From: Pantoea sp. alder81
Lineage (GTDB): Bacteria > Pseudomonadota > Gammaproteobacteria > Enterobacterales > Enterobacteriaceae
Length of the DNA stretch: 64,000 nucleotides
Reading direction: 5' to 3'
NCBI RefSeq assembly: GCF_020179835.1
Contig: NZ_JAIUDA010000003.1
Location: 186,001 to 250,000 of the forward strand
Numbering within the stretch: the first letter of the stretch is position 1; each line of letters starts with the position of its first letter. Under the pieces are notes generated by a model. That model had not been told where the DNA came from, ran no database searches, and was given only the letters and a program-made list of their open reading frames with translations. A program made the position numbers and the translations under genes. Shown one piece after another: positions 25,767 to 35,152 of the stretch.

Positions 25767-26531
25767 ATGGAAACCCGGCGCGAAGAACGCATTCACAAGC
25801 TGGCGCAAGCACTGAAGCGCACCGATAAGCTGCACCTGAAAGATGCGGCGCAACTGTTGGGCGTCTCAGAGATGACTATTCGTCGCGATCTGACTGAACC
25901 CGCCTCTACGGTGGTCCTGCTCGGGGGCTACATCGTCAGCGATCCGAAAAGCCATGCCGGACACTATTTCGTCTCCGATCAGCACGGGCAAAATGCCGCA
26001 CGCAAGCAACGCCTGGCACAGGCTGCCGCAAGCTTGATTAGCGAAAACGACACGGTGTTTTTCGACTGCGGCACGACGCTGCCCTATATCGTGGATGCGA
26101 TTCCCGAAACGCTGACGTTTACCGCCATTTGCTGTGCCATGAACACCTTCCTCGCACTGAAAGAGAAACCGGCCTGCAATGTGATCCTCAGCGGCGGCGA
26201 GTTTCATGCTGATAACGCCCTGTTCACGCCGATTGGCGCGCACTCGATCCTCGACGATCTCTGCCCGACGCTGGCGTTTATCTCGGCGGCCGGTATCGAT
26301 CAGGAACAGGGCGCAACCTGCTATAACCTTAATGAGTTGGCGATGAAGCACCACGCGATGCTGCGGGCGCGTACTCGGGTATTGGTGGCCGACAGCAGCA
26401 AATATGGCAAAGTACTGCCCGCGCGTATTGGCGAGCTGCGTCGTTTTGACATGCTGGTGAGTGACAGCGCGCCGGATGCGGCGCTGAAGGATTGGCTGAC
26501 GCAACAGAAGATTCCGCTGCGCCTGCCGTAA
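25767..26531 (+). CDS. deoR: DeoR-type repressor of deoxyribose genes
   Basis: The 254-residue protein has a DeoR-family helix-turn-helix (residues 5-50, LHLKDAAQLLGVSEMTIRRDL) and a sugar-phosphate-binding domain with FFDCGTTLPYI (about 105-115) and VADSSKYGKV. It is strikingly close to E. coli DeoR (METRREERI start, 252 residues) and sits where deoQ lies in the Salmonella deo locus, so it is either the species' DeoR or a DeoQ equivalent. I chose the ATG at 25767; the in-frame extension upstream (31 residues) has no counterpart in relatives. Likely inducer is deoxyribose-5-phosphate. Confidence 0.8.
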   Translation: METRREERIHKLAQALKRTDKLHLKDAAQLLGVSEMTIRRDLTEPASTVVLLGGYIVSDPKSHAGHYFVSDQHGQNAARKQRLAQAAASLISENDTVFFDCGTTLPYIVDAIPETLTFTAICCAMNTFLALKEKPACNVILSGGEFHADNALFTPIGAHSILDDLCPTLAFISAAGIDQEQGATCYNLNELAMKHHAMLRARTRVLVADSSKYGKVLPARIGELRRFDMLVSDSAPDAALKDWLTQQKIPLRLP

Positions 26532-26533
26532 CG

Positions 26534-27481
26534 TTAGGCCCAGCGATCGATAACCGCTTCGCCATCGCGCAGACGCCGCAGGTTATCACAGATCCCTTTG
26601 ATATTGCCCGCCAGTGAGATATCCGTTACGCCGCCAATGTGTGGCGTGGCGATCACGTTATAGTCGAACACCGGATCCTGCGGATTGGGTGGCTCCTGCC
26701 AGAACACATCCAGCCCGGCACCGGCCAGTTTTTTGCTTTCCAGCGCCGCGAGAAATGCCTGCTTCTCAATTAATCCACCGCGTCCGAGGTTAATCAGAAA
26801 GCTGTTCTGCTTCATCTGCGCCAGTGCAACGGCATCAATAATGTTATGGGTGTCTGGGTTGTCCGGCAGGCTCAGCACCACAAAGTCGGACTGCTGCAAA
26901 AGTTCGGGCAACTGCGCCATGGTTCCCAGCCAGTCGAGCTGATGCTGACGTGCAAAAGCCTCATCCGCTTCGCGCTTTACGCCGATCATGCGCATGCCAA
27001 AAGGCGTCAGACGTTTGGCTAAGGCTTTGCCGATACCGCCTAACCCTACCAGCCCAACCGTTTTGCCCATCAAGCCCATGCCAATCGGTTGACCGAGTTT
27101 CTGCTGCGCCAGGCAATCCGCGATCTCATGCTGGCGCCGCGCCAGGCCAATCATCATCCAGATGCCCAACTCGGCAACCGAATCCGCATTACCTGAATGA
27201 TCGGAAGGCACGTTTGCGACCATGATCCCAGCCTTTCTGGCGGCATCAATATCCACGCCTTCCAGTCCTACGCCCGCCTGCTGTACCAGCTTCAGGCGAT
27301 CGGCGGTGGCCAGCAAGCGCGCATCCACACGGCACATACCGGGGATCAGCGCATCGAATCCCGCCAGGCTTTCCGCCGCATGACCCGCAGAGGCGACAAA
27401 CTCCACATCGGGTAACGTCTGACGAATTGAAGGAATCAATCCGCCCCAGGCATGTTCATCGGCCGCAATCAGCACTCTCAT
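26534..27481 (-). CDS. D-isomer-specific 2-hydroxyacid dehydrogenase
   Basis: The 315-residue protein is an NAD(P)-dependent D-2-hydroxyacid dehydrogenase. The nucleotide-binding motif GLVGLGGIGKALAKR lies near residues 142-156, the substrate-site Arg in NLGRGGLIEKQAF, the active-site Glu in DVFWQEPP and the His in ATPHIGG near 287. Substrate cannot be read from sequence; phosphoglycerate or glyoxylate/hydroxypyruvate reductase activities are both possible. It is convergent with the DeoR-type gene with two bases between stops, and is the last inserted gene before ettA. Confidence 0.88.
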   Translation of the reverse strand: MRVLIAADEHAWGGLIPSIRQTLPDVEFVASAGHAAESLAGFDALIPGMCRVDARLLATADRLKLVQQAGVGLEGVDIDAARKAGIMVANVPSDHSGNADSVAELGIWMMIGLARRQHEIADCLAQQKLGQPIGMGLMGKTVGLVGLGGIGKALAKRLTPFGMRMIGVKREADEAFARQHQLDWLGTMAQLPELLQQSDFVVLSLPDNPDTHNIIDAVALAQMKQNSFLINLGRGGLIEKQAFLAALESKKLAGAGLDVFWQEPPNPQDPVFDYNVIATPHIGGVTDISLAGNIKGICDNLRRLRDGEAVIDRWA

Positions 27482-27666
27482 CGAACCCCTCCCGTTTCAG
27501 GCAAAAAGGCAGCATAGTCCGGCCGTTGAGTGAGAATCAATCAGTTATCGGTTTGTGAGCCCGGCTTCAGAAGATTCAACGCCATGTGGCTGTGATTGCA
27601 GGGTGAAAACGGCTAAACTTCAGCATCTGACGTTCACCACTCACTGACCAAGAGGCTCAATACAAC

Positions 27667-29334
27667 GTGGCTCAATTCGTCTATAGCATGCATCGCGTCG
27701 GCAAAGTCGTTCCGCCGAAGCGTCACATCCTGAAGAATATCTCTCTTAGCTTCTTCCCTGGTGCCAAAATCGGCGTACTCGGCCTGAACGGCTCGGGTAA
27801 ATCCACTTTGCTGCGCATCATGGCGGGCATCGACACCGATATCGAAGGGGAAGCACGTCCGCAGCCGGGCATTAAAGTCGGCTACCTGCCACAGGAACCA
27901 AAACTGAACCCAGAGCACACCGTGCGTGAATCTGTGGAAGAAGCGGTATTTGAAGTGGTTGGCGCGCTCAAGCGTCTCGACGAAGTGTACGCACTGTATG
28001 CCGATCCGGATGCCGATTTCGACAAGCTGGCTGCCGAGCAGGGCCGTCTGGAAGAAGTGATCCAGGCCCACGACGGTCACAACCTCGATACCCAGCTGAA
28101 CCGTGCTGCTGATGCCATGCGTCTGCCAGACTGGGATGCCAAAATCGAGACCCTGTCCGGTGGTGAACGCCGCCGCGTCGCGCTGTGCCGTCTGCTGCTG
28201 GAAAAGCCAGACATGCTGCTGCTCGATGAACCAACCAACCACCTGGATGCAGAATCCGTGGCCTGGCTGGAACGCTTCCTGCACGACTTCGAAGGCACGG
28301 TAGTGGCGATCACGCATGACCGTTACTTCCTCGACAACGTTGCCGGTTGGATTCTGGAGCTGGACCGTGGCGAAGGTATTCCGTGGGAAGGTAACTACTC
28401 TTCCTGGCTGGAGCAGAAAGATCAGCGTCTGGCGCAGGAAGCTTCATCTGAAGCAGCGCGTCGCAAGTCGATTGAAAAAGAGCTGGAATGGGTACGTCAG
28501 GGCGCGAAAGGCCGTCAGTCCAAGGGCAAAGCCCGTCTGGCACGCTTTGAAGAGCTGAACAGTACCGATTACCAGAAGCGTAACGAAACCAACGAATTGT
28601 TCATTCCACCAGGCGCACGCCTCGGTGACAAAGTGTTGGAAGTCACCAACCTGAGCAAATCGTATGGCGATCGTGTGCTGATCGACGATCTAACCTTCTC
28701 GGTACCGAAGGGCGCGATTGTCGGCATCATCGGTCCGAACGGTGCGGGTAAATCCACGCTGTTCCGCATGATGTCAGGTCAGGAGCAGCCGGATTCCGGC
28801 ACCATCGAGGTGGGCGAAACCGTCAAGCTGGCGTCAGTGGATCAGTTCCGTGATGCGATGGATAACTCCAAAACCGTGTTCGAAGAAGTGTCTGGCGGCC
28901 AGGACATTATGCGCGTCGGCAACACTGAGATGCCAAGCCGTGCCTATGTCGGTCGCTTCAACTTCAAAGGCACCGATCAGGGCAAACGCGTTGGCGAGCT
29001 GTCCGGTGGTGAGCGTGGTCGTCTGCACCTCGCGAAACTGCTGCAGGTTGGCGGCAACCTGTTGCTGCTCGATGAACCAACCAACGACCTCGACATCGAA
29101 ACCCTGCGCGCGCTGGAAAACGCCCTGCTGGAATTCCCTGGCTGTGCCATGGTGATCTCGCATGACCGTTGGTTCCTCGACCGTATCGCCACCCACATCA
29201 TCGATTATCAGGATGAAGGTAAGGTGGAGTTCTTCGAAGGTAACTTTACTGAGTACGAAGAGTACAAGAAACGCACCCTCGGCGCAGACGCGCTGGAGCC
29301 GAAGCGTATCAAGTACAAGCGTATGACGAAGTAA
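27667..29334 (+). CDS. ettA: Energy-dependent translational throttle protein EttA
   Basis: The 555-residue ABC-F protein is almost identical to EttA (YjjK) of E. coli. Two ATP-binding cassettes are present: Walker A GLNGSGKST and GPNGAGKST, signatures LSGGERRRVAL and LSGGERGRLHL, Walker B LLLDEPTNHLD and LLLDEPTNDLD. The inter-cassette linker WLEQKDQRLAQEAS...KGRQSKGKARL is the P-site tRNA interaction motif. It binds the ribosomal E site and gates the first elongation cycle according to ATP/ADP. The start is GTG at 27667 (MAQFVYSMHRVGK), without a strong Shine-Dalgarno sequence. Confidence 0.97.
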   Translation: MAQFVYSMHRVGKVVPPKRHILKNISLSFFPGAKIGVLGLNGSGKSTLLRIMAGIDTDIEGEARPQPGIKVGYLPQEPKLNPEHTVRESVEEAVFEVVGALKRLDEVYALYADPDADFDKLAAEQGRLEEVIQAHDGHNLDTQLNRAADAMRLPDWDAKIETLSGGERRRVALCRLLLEKPDMLLLDEPTNHLDAESVAWLERFLHDFEGTVVAITHDRYFLDNVAGWILELDRGEGIPWEGNYSSWLEQKDQRLAQEASSEAARRKSIEKELEWVRQGAKGRQSKGKARLARFEELNSTDYQKRNETNELFIPPGARLGDKVLEVTNLSKSYGDRVLIDDLTFSVPKGAIVGIIGPNGAGKSTLFRMMSGQEQPDSGTIEVGETVKLASVDQFRDAMDNSKTVFEEVSGGQDIMRVGNTEMPSRAYVGRFNFKGTDQGKRVGELSGGERGRLHLAKLLQVGGNLLLLDEPTNDLDIETLRALENALLEFPGCAMVISHDRWFLDRIATHIIDYQDEGKVEFFEGNFTEYEEYKKRTLGADALEPKRIKYKRMTK

Positions 29335-29347
29335 TTGCCATTACGTG

Positions 29348-29374
29348 AAAAAGGCGCCAATCGGCGCCTTTTTT
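29348..29374. terminator. Bidirectional terminator between ettA and nadR
   Basis: AAAAAGGCGCC and GGCGCCTTTTT form a perfect stem with a 4-nt loop, flanked by A and T tracts, between convergent genes. Confidence 0.93.
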
Positions 29375-29385
29375 ATGTCTGGCGA

Positions 29386-30612
29386 TCAGGCGCCCAACAT
29401 CTCTTTCACTAACTCAACGCAGCGCAGGAAGCGCGTATCGTAGTCATCCTCTTTCACGTGCACGAACTCGATATTGTTCTCACGCAGCATCGTCACCAGC
29501 ATCGACTGAAACTCACGACGATCCATTGAGCTGCCGAGACTGCGCAAGCCGTCGGCCACCCATGGCACGTTGTTCTCCAGCAGGATCACCAAATCAAAAC
29601 GATACTCGTCGATTAGCGCCTGAACAAACGGGTGCTCGCGCCCCTCATACTTGAGGCAAAACGCCTGCGTGGTGACAAAGTCGGTATCGATAAAGGCCAC
29701 TTTACTGGCGTATTTGACGGCAAAATCGATGTACTGCGCCTGCCCCAAGGCAATCTTGTCGTAGTCGGAATACTGCAGCGCCATCTCATCGCCACCGAGG
29801 TGCGAGAAGACATAATCGCGGCCATACTCCCACGCACTGGTGGTGTTGAAGATATTCGCCAGCTTATTGACCAGCGTCGATTTTCCGCTCGATTCCCCGC
29901 CAAGGATCGCCACGGTGCGCACAAAGAACGGCTTCACTTCGGTGGGAATGTATTCCCAGTAACGGAACGGATCCTGACGAATCTGCCCGCCGCTGATGTT
30001 CATAAAGGATCGATTAGGATCGATCACCACCGTCGAAATGCCGAGATGCTGTTGGTACATCGCCGCATCAGGCTCTTCGCTGGTGTAAATGCAATCCGGC
30101 TCAATGCCCTGCTCTGAAAGGAATTTCTTTACCCCTTCGCTCCACACATCCCAGCCGTGCGGATAAGGTTCGATCCCTTCTTCATCAAACGAGTGGATGC
30201 GGATGTTTTTCTGATATTTGAAAGTCTGCAATAACCAGCGCAGACGATCGCTGACAGTCGGCTGCTGCGACATGGCACTGTTTTCAAACAGTTCACGATC
30301 GCGCGGATCGTCATGGCCCATGATGATGTGCAGCTCATCCACCTGGCTACAGGCGCGCTGGATCAGATAGATATGGCCGGTGTGCAGAGGGTAAAACTTA
30401 CCAAACACCACGCCAACGGTTTTGTTGCGGCGCGGAAATTCCAGCCCAAGAAAACGGTGCAGCGCTTCCAGCTTCTGCGCGCTCGGGCTTTTGATTTTGG
30501 CATTCAGCAACTGGCTTAAGTAGCCTTTGGTCATCCCGCTGGCATCTGCAACCTGCTGCAGCGTATGGCCCTGCTGGCGTATGGCAGTTTTCAGGTAGTC
30601 GAACGATGACAT
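29386..30612 (-). CDS. nadR: Trifunctional NAD regulator NadR
   Basis: The 408-residue protein carries three units as in E. coli (410): a helix-turn-helix repressor domain (1-60, LQQVADASGMTKGYLSQLLNAK), an NMN adenylyltransferase domain (about 63-225, GKFYPLHTGHIYL with the HxGH motif) and a ribosylnicotinamide kinase domain (about 230-408, P-loop GGESSGKST). It represses NAD synthesis and nicotinamide riboside uptake genes and salvages nicotinamide riboside. It lies downstream of radA on the same strand (37 bp gap), likely in a serB-radA-nadR unit. Confidence 0.96.
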   Translation of the reverse strand: MSSFDYLKTAIRQQGHTLQQVADASGMTKGYLSQLLNAKIKSPSAQKLEALHRFLGLEFPRRNKTVGVVFGKFYPLHTGHIYLIQRACSQVDELHIIMGHDDPRDRELFENSAMSQQPTVSDRLRWLLQTFKYQKNIRIHSFDEEGIEPYPHGWDVWSEGVKKFLSEQGIEPDCIYTSEEPDAAMYQQHLGISTVVIDPNRSFMNISGGQIRQDPFRYWEYIPTEVKPFFVRTVAILGGESSGKSTLVNKLANIFNTTSAWEYGRDYVFSHLGGDEMALQYSDYDKIALGQAQYIDFAVKYASKVAFIDTDFVTTQAFCLKYEGREHPFVQALIDEYRFDLVILLENNVPWVADGLRSLGSSMDRREFQSMLVTMLRENNIEFVHVKEDDYDTRFLRCVELVKEMLGA

Positions 30613-30649
30613 TTAGTGCCTCCTGCATGGGAAATAATGGGGTGCGGTA

Positions 30650-32032
30650 TTACAGCTCGTCAAAAATCGCCAACGCATCCGACAGCTTTTTCGCGCTATA
30701 CACCTTCATGCCCTCAATGGCCTTCTTCGGTGCATTGCCCGCGGGCACAATCGCGCGTTTGAAACCGTGCTTGGCTGCTTCTGAAATACGTTCCTGCCCG
30801 CTCGGCACCGGACGAATCTCCCCCGCCAGTCCCACTTCACCGAAGATCACTAAATCCTGCGGCAGCGGACGATTACGCAAGCTGGAGACCATCGCCAGCA
30901 GCAGCGCCAAGTCAGCACTGGTCTCAGTGACTTTGACGCCACCCACCACGTTGACGAACACATCCTGATCCGCCATCTGCAAGCCACCGTGACGGTGCAG
31001 CACGGCCAGCAGAATCGCCAGGCGGTTCTGCTCCAGACCCACGGCCACACGACGCGGGTTGCCCATCATCGAGTGATCCACCAGCGCCTGAATCTCTACC
31101 AGCAGCGGTCGCGAACCTTCCCACACCACCATCACCGAACTACCGGCAGTGACTTCATCACCGCGCGACAGGAAAATCGCCGATGGGTTACTGATCTCAC
31201 GCATGCCCTGCTCGGTCATGGCGAACACGCCCAGCTCATTCACCGCACCAAAGCGGTTTTTGTGGCTGCGCAGCGTGCGGAAGCGCGAATCGGCATCGCC
31301 ATCCAGCATCACTGAACAGTCGATGCAGTGCTCCAGTACTTTGGGCCCCGCCAGCGAGCCGTCTTTGGTGACGTGACCCACCATCACAATCGCCACGCCG
31401 CGCGTTTTAGCGAAGCGCGTCAGGTAAGCGGCGGTTTCACGCACCTGCGCCACACTGCCGGGCGAAGATTGAATATCCGCCATGTGCATCACCTGGATCG
31501 AGTCGATCACCATCAATTTCGGCTGTTCCTGCTCGGCGATCAGGCAGATCTGCTCGATGCTGGTTTCCGACAACATATTCAGGTTTTCAGTGGGTAATCC
31601 CAGACGGTGGGCGCGCATCGCGACCTGTTGCAGTGATTCTTCGCCAGTGACGTACAGGGTTTTCATCCCTTCCGCCAGCTGACACATCACCTGTAACAGC
31701 AGCGTCGATTTACCGGCACCGGGGTTACCACCGATCAAAATCGCACTGCCTGGCACCACACCGCCGCCGAGCACGCGATCGAACTCTTTGAAACTGGTGG
31801 AGAAACGCGGCACGGCTTCGAGGCTGATTTCGGACAGCTTCTGCACCCGGCTGGGTCCAGCGCTGCCCGCATAACCACTCAGACGCTCGTTACGCGCTGC
31901 CGCAGGCGAGGCGGCAATCCGCACCTCGGTGATGGTGTTCCACGCGTTGCAGGCGCTGCATTGCCCCTGCCAGCGTGGATAATCTGCGCCGCACTCGTTA
32001 CAAACGAAGGCGCGCTTTGCCGCTTTGGCCAA
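30650..32032 (-). CDS. radA: DNA repair protein RadA
   Basis: The 460-residue protein matches RadA/Sms. A zinc finger uses Cys11, Cys14, Cys25 and Cys28; the RecA-like ATPase has Walker A GGNPGAGKST (about 95-104) and the RadA-specific KNRFG motif (HKNRFGAVNELGVF); the C-terminal part is a Lon-like domain. RadA is a helicase-like branch migration factor in recombination. Thirteen bases separate its start from the serB stop. Confidence 0.97.
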   Translation of the reverse strand: MAKAAKRAFVCNECGADYPRWQGQCSACNAWNTITEVRIAASPAAARNERLSGYAGSAGPSRVQKLSEISLEAVPRFSTSFKEFDRVLGGGVVPGSAILIGGNPGAGKSTLLLQVMCQLAEGMKTLYVTGEESLQQVAMRAHRLGLPTENLNMLSETSIEQICLIAEQEQPKLMVIDSIQVMHMADIQSSPGSVAQVRETAAYLTRFAKTRGVAIVMVGHVTKDGSLAGPKVLEHCIDCSVMLDGDADSRFRTLRSHKNRFGAVNELGVFAMTEQGMREISNPSAIFLSRGDEVTAGSSVMVVWEGSRPLLVEIQALVDHSMMGNPRRVAVGLEQNRLAILLAVLHRHGGLQMADQDVFVNVVGGVKVTETSADLALLLAMVSSLRNRPLPQDLVIFGEVGLAGEIRPVPSGQERISEAAKHGFKRAIVPAGNAPKKAIEGMKVYSAKKLSDALAIFDEL

Positions 32033-32045
32033 ATCAAATCCTCTG

Positions 32046-33023
32046 TTAACGCTCTTCGTGAATCAGGCTACCGGTCAGGATGCAGAACACACCCATCAAA
32101 TCGGCATGGCGGATAATGATCGACGCCTGCTCATTCACTTTCGGTTTAGCATGGTAAGCGATGCCTAATCCTGCTGCCTTAATCATCGGCAGATCGTTGG
32201 CACCATCGCCGATCGCAACCGTTTGTTCTGGCGCGATTTCATGACGTTCAGCGAGATTTTTCAGGGTATCGGCTTTAAATTGCGCATCAACAATCTGCCC
32301 TATCACTTCGCCCGTCAGCTTACCATCGCGCATTTCCAGCTCGTTGGCGACGGCCGCGGCCAGATGCAGTGTCTGACGCAGATAATCGGCGTAGTAAGTA
32401 AATCCACCGGAGGCAATCGCCACCTGCCAGCCCAGCGCCTGTAATTTATGCACCAGCGTGGTCAGACCCGGCATCAGCGGCAGCGTGTCGCGCACCTGCT
32501 TAAGGATGTTAGCGTCGGCACCCGCCAATTTACCTACGCGCTCACGCAGGCTGGCTTTGAAGTCCAGCTCGCCGCGCATGGCGCGTTCGGTCACTTCTGA
32601 AACCTGCTCGCCGCAGCCCGCCAGTTTGGCGATCTCATCGATGCATTCGATCTGAATGGCGGTGGAATCCATGTCCATCACCAGCAATCCCGGAGTTTTC
32701 AGATGCGGGATCTTGCCGAGCGGCGCCACGTCAAATCCCGCGTCGTGCGCCAGTTTGGTCGCACGCGGCGTCAGTGAACCGGCCAGACGAACCACCTGAT
32801 ACTCATCGACATTCCAGGCACTCACGATCACCATCGCCGCACCCAGCAGATGCTGATAATCGGTCAGTTTTTGTTTATCGAGTCCGCGCCCATACAGCAA
32901 CCAGCCAGTCCGACCGGCACGGTAATCCAGCGGCATCACTTCATCACCGCTGAGAGAAAGGGGTAGACCCGGCCAGAGTGAAACATCGGCGGGCAGATCG
33001 CACCAGGTAAGACGATTTGGCAT
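32046..33023 (-). CDS. serB: Phosphoserine phosphatase SerB
   Basis: The 325-residue protein carries out the last step of serine synthesis. The HAD catalytic motif DMDSTAIQIECIDEIAKL has the nucleophile Asp, followed by GGFTYYADYL and the Mg-binding GDGANDLPMI. I use the ATG at 33023 (MPNRLTWCDLP), with AGGAG upstream, matching E. coli; an upstream in-frame ATG would add 11 residues without family support. It diverges from smp. Confidence 0.96.
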   Translation of the reverse strand: MPNRLTWCDLPADVSLWPGLPLSLSGDEVMPLDYRAGRTGWLLYGRGLDKQKLTDYQHLLGAAMVIVSAWNVDEYQVVRLAGSLTPRATKLAHDAGFDVAPLGKIPHLKTPGLLVMDMDSTAIQIECIDEIAKLAGCGEQVSEVTERAMRGELDFKASLRERVGKLAGADANILKQVRDTLPLMPGLTTLVHKLQALGWQVAIASGGFTYYADYLRQTLHLAAAVANELEMRDGKLTGEVIGQIVDAQFKADTLKNLAERHEIAPEQTVAIGDGANDLPMIKAAGLGIAYHAKPKVNEQASIIIRHADLMGVFCILTGSLIHEER

Positions 33024-33130
33024 TACAGCTCCTGTAGGGACAACAAAACCACGCAAGAGGCTACCTTGTCTGCGCGGGTTCTGGCAACATAATTGCCAGC
33101 CTTTCTGCTGTTACGTCACACGGGTTTCTG

Positions 33131-33808
33131 ATGGTTAAAACCGCACTGAAATTTCGCCTGCATCGCACGGTGATTGTTCTTATCTCGCTGGCCCTGTTAG
33201 TGGTGCTGATGCAAGGGGCATCCTGGTTCAGTCTCGGCCATCAAATGGCCCGTTCTGAACAGGTGGAAGAACTCGCGCATACCTTGACGCGTCAGGTAGC
33301 GTTTAGCCTGAAACCGCTGATGGATAACAGCGACGATAACCGCACGCAAATCGCTGCCATCCTCAATCAGATGACGGACAACAGCCGCATCCTCGATGCC
33401 TCGGTGTATGCCGACGACGGCAGCCTGGTGGCGCACAGTGGTGAGAGTATCAACGTGCGCGATCGGCTGGCGCTGGATGGCAAACGCGCCGGCAGCTACT
33501 TCAACCACCAAATCGTGCAGCCGCTGGAAGGCAAAGAGGGACCGCAAGGTTTCTTGCGCGTGACGCTGGACACCCACGTATTGGTCACCGAATCGCGCCA
33601 GGTGGACAACACCACCAACATCTTGCGCTTGATGATGCTGCTGGCGCTGGCGATTGGCATCATCCTGACCCGCACCCTGCTGCGCGACCGCCGCACCCGC
33701 TGGCAGCAATCGCCGTTCCTGCTCACCGCCAGTCGCGCGGTGAAAGAGGATAAGGAACGTGAGGAAGAAGAAGCGGCCACCACCTCAGAGAATGAAAAAA
33801 GCCGCTAA
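33131..33808 (+). CDS. smp: SMP/YtjB family membrane protein
   Basis: The 225-residue protein matches YtjB (Smp) of E. coli: an N-terminal membrane segment (about 13-35), a periplasmic domain (36-155) and a second membrane segment (about 165-180) followed by a charged cytoplasmic tail rich in Glu. The topology resembles the sensor half of a signalling protein, but no output domain is present and function is unknown. It diverges from serB as in E. coli, and its last four bases overlap the 3' end of yjjJ. Confidence 0.92.
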   Translation: MVKTALKFRLHRTVIVLISLALLVVLMQGASWFSLGHQMARSEQVEELAHTLTRQVAFSLKPLMDNSDDNRTQIAAILNQMTDNSRILDASVYADDGSLVAHSGESINVRDRLALDGKRAGSYFNHQIVQPLEGKEGPQGFLRVTLDTHVLVTESRQVDNTTNILRLMMLLALAIGIILTRTLLRDRRTRWQQSPFLLTASRAVKEDKEREEEEAATTSENEKSR

Positions 33809-35127
33809 GCCATTTTGCGGATGGTCTCATCCAGCGTATCCAACTGCTGCAATGATTGCGTGGCGATACGCTGGAAGTTTGCGCTGAACGTTTCGTCATC
33901 CGCAATCGCCTGCCAGTATGTTTTCGCCATTCCACAAGCTGTTCGCCACACTTCACCCTGTACTGAGATATCCAGCATTAATGCCAGTTCATCACGCATA
34001 TGCCCTTGCGAGTTAGGTGCCAGTGCCATCGGCAGCATGTCGTAGGCAGGTGTCAGAATGAATTTTTCCTGGTCGGTGAAGAAAGATAAATTTCCTGCAT
34101 GCATATCACTGTTACCAATCAGGCGACCAAATGCCCATTGCAAGGTGCCACGCTGTAGCGTGACATCATCAATGCGCTGCTGATGGCGCAGTTCACGCAG
34201 CGCAGCAGGCCAGTGTTGTTGATGACCAACAAACTCTGCGCTGACGGCCTCAAGCGAACTCATCTCACGTCGGCCACGCTCACCAATGCGATCAAAACGC
34301 TGCACTTCGAGAAATAACTGCTCTGCACCTTCAATCAGTTGGCTTTGTGCCGCAGCCACGCCTGTAGCGTGCAGATGCTTTAATGCCAGATGTTCAGCAC
34401 GTAGCAAATCGCGCCAGCGCTGCGCATTATCACTGTGGCGCGCCACAGTGAATTTCACCAGACAGTGACGATCGCCATTGGATGTTGTGGCATAGCAGAG
34501 GAATTTAGGTTGCTCGCCACCCGCTGATGACCCGGGCTCATCGCCACTTAGCGCATGCTGTGCTCGCTGCGGATAGGTTAACGCTTTCTCTTCTTCGCCG
34601 ATGGCGCGCGGTGCTTCCTGCTGTAACCAGCGCTGATACGTGCGCTCGCCGATAATGAACGCGCCCGGCATGTCGACGCCACCGCTTGCCAGCGCCATTA
34701 AGCACTGATCGTCACTCCACAGGCGAATGTCATCATGCAAACCCAATGGGTGGGCATTCTCTCTGCCCCATTGGCGGCCAATAAAGCCTTGCGGGCGCAT
34801 ATCCTGTAAAAACCACGGCAACCCTTCGTAAAAGAGCCCTCGCCCTTGCTCATCCTGATGCAGGCAACTGCCCTGCGGCCAGGTGGGTAACAGCGTGCCA
34901 GCGGGCTGTGCCTGCCCTTGTGCTGAAATGCGATACAGTGGAAAGCGGTCTTCGCCGCGAATCGGACGGAGTAAGGCATAACGCGTTGCGCGTGCTCTGC
35001 CCCATTTCTCGATTTGAGGCTGCTGCCGTAATTGCCGCGACAACGTCGCCTGACTGATGCCAGAGCGTTGCAGTAAATCGGCTGCACTGAGCGGTCCCGC
35101 CAGCAGCAAACTTTGCAGATCGACCAT
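33805..35127 (-). CDS. yjjJ: HipA-family protein YjjJ (HipH)
   Basis: The 440-residue protein is the orthologue of E. coli YjjJ, a HipA relative without a HipB partner gene. An N-terminal winged-helix-like region (1-45, PLSAADLLQRSGISQATLSRQLR) probably replaces the partner for DNA binding. The HipA kinase core has the Gly-rich segment SSAGGEQPK (200-208), a Lys in LVKFT (225), the catalytic Asp341 in GNSDMHAGN and the metal-binding Asp363 in AYDMLP, so it looks catalytically competent. YjjJ has been reported as a growth-inhibiting toxin in E. coli. Three tandem 12-bp repeats lie directly upstream. Confidence 0.88.
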   Translation of the reverse strand: MVDLQSLLLAGPLSAADLLQRSGISQATLSRQLRQQPQIEKWGRARATRYALLRPIRGEDRFPLYRISAQGQAQPAGTLLPTWPQGSCLHQDEQGRGLFYEGLPWFLQDMRPQGFIGRQWGRENAHPLGLHDDIRLWSDDQCLMALASGGVDMPGAFIIGERTYQRWLQQEAPRAIGEEEKALTYPQRAQHALSGDEPGSSAGGEQPKFLCYATTSNGDRHCLVKFTVARHSDNAQRWRDLLRAEHLALKHLHATGVAAAQSQLIEGAEQLFLEVQRFDRIGERGRREMSSLEAVSAEFVGHQQHWPAALRELRHQQRIDDVTLQRGTLQWAFGRLIGNSDMHAGNLSFFTDQEKFILTPAYDMLPMALAPNSQGHMRDELALMLDISVQGEVWRTACGMAKTYWQAIADDETFSANFQRIATQSLQQLDTLDETIRKMA

Positions 35128-35152
35128 TGTCGTTCACCCTATCAGCGCCTGA

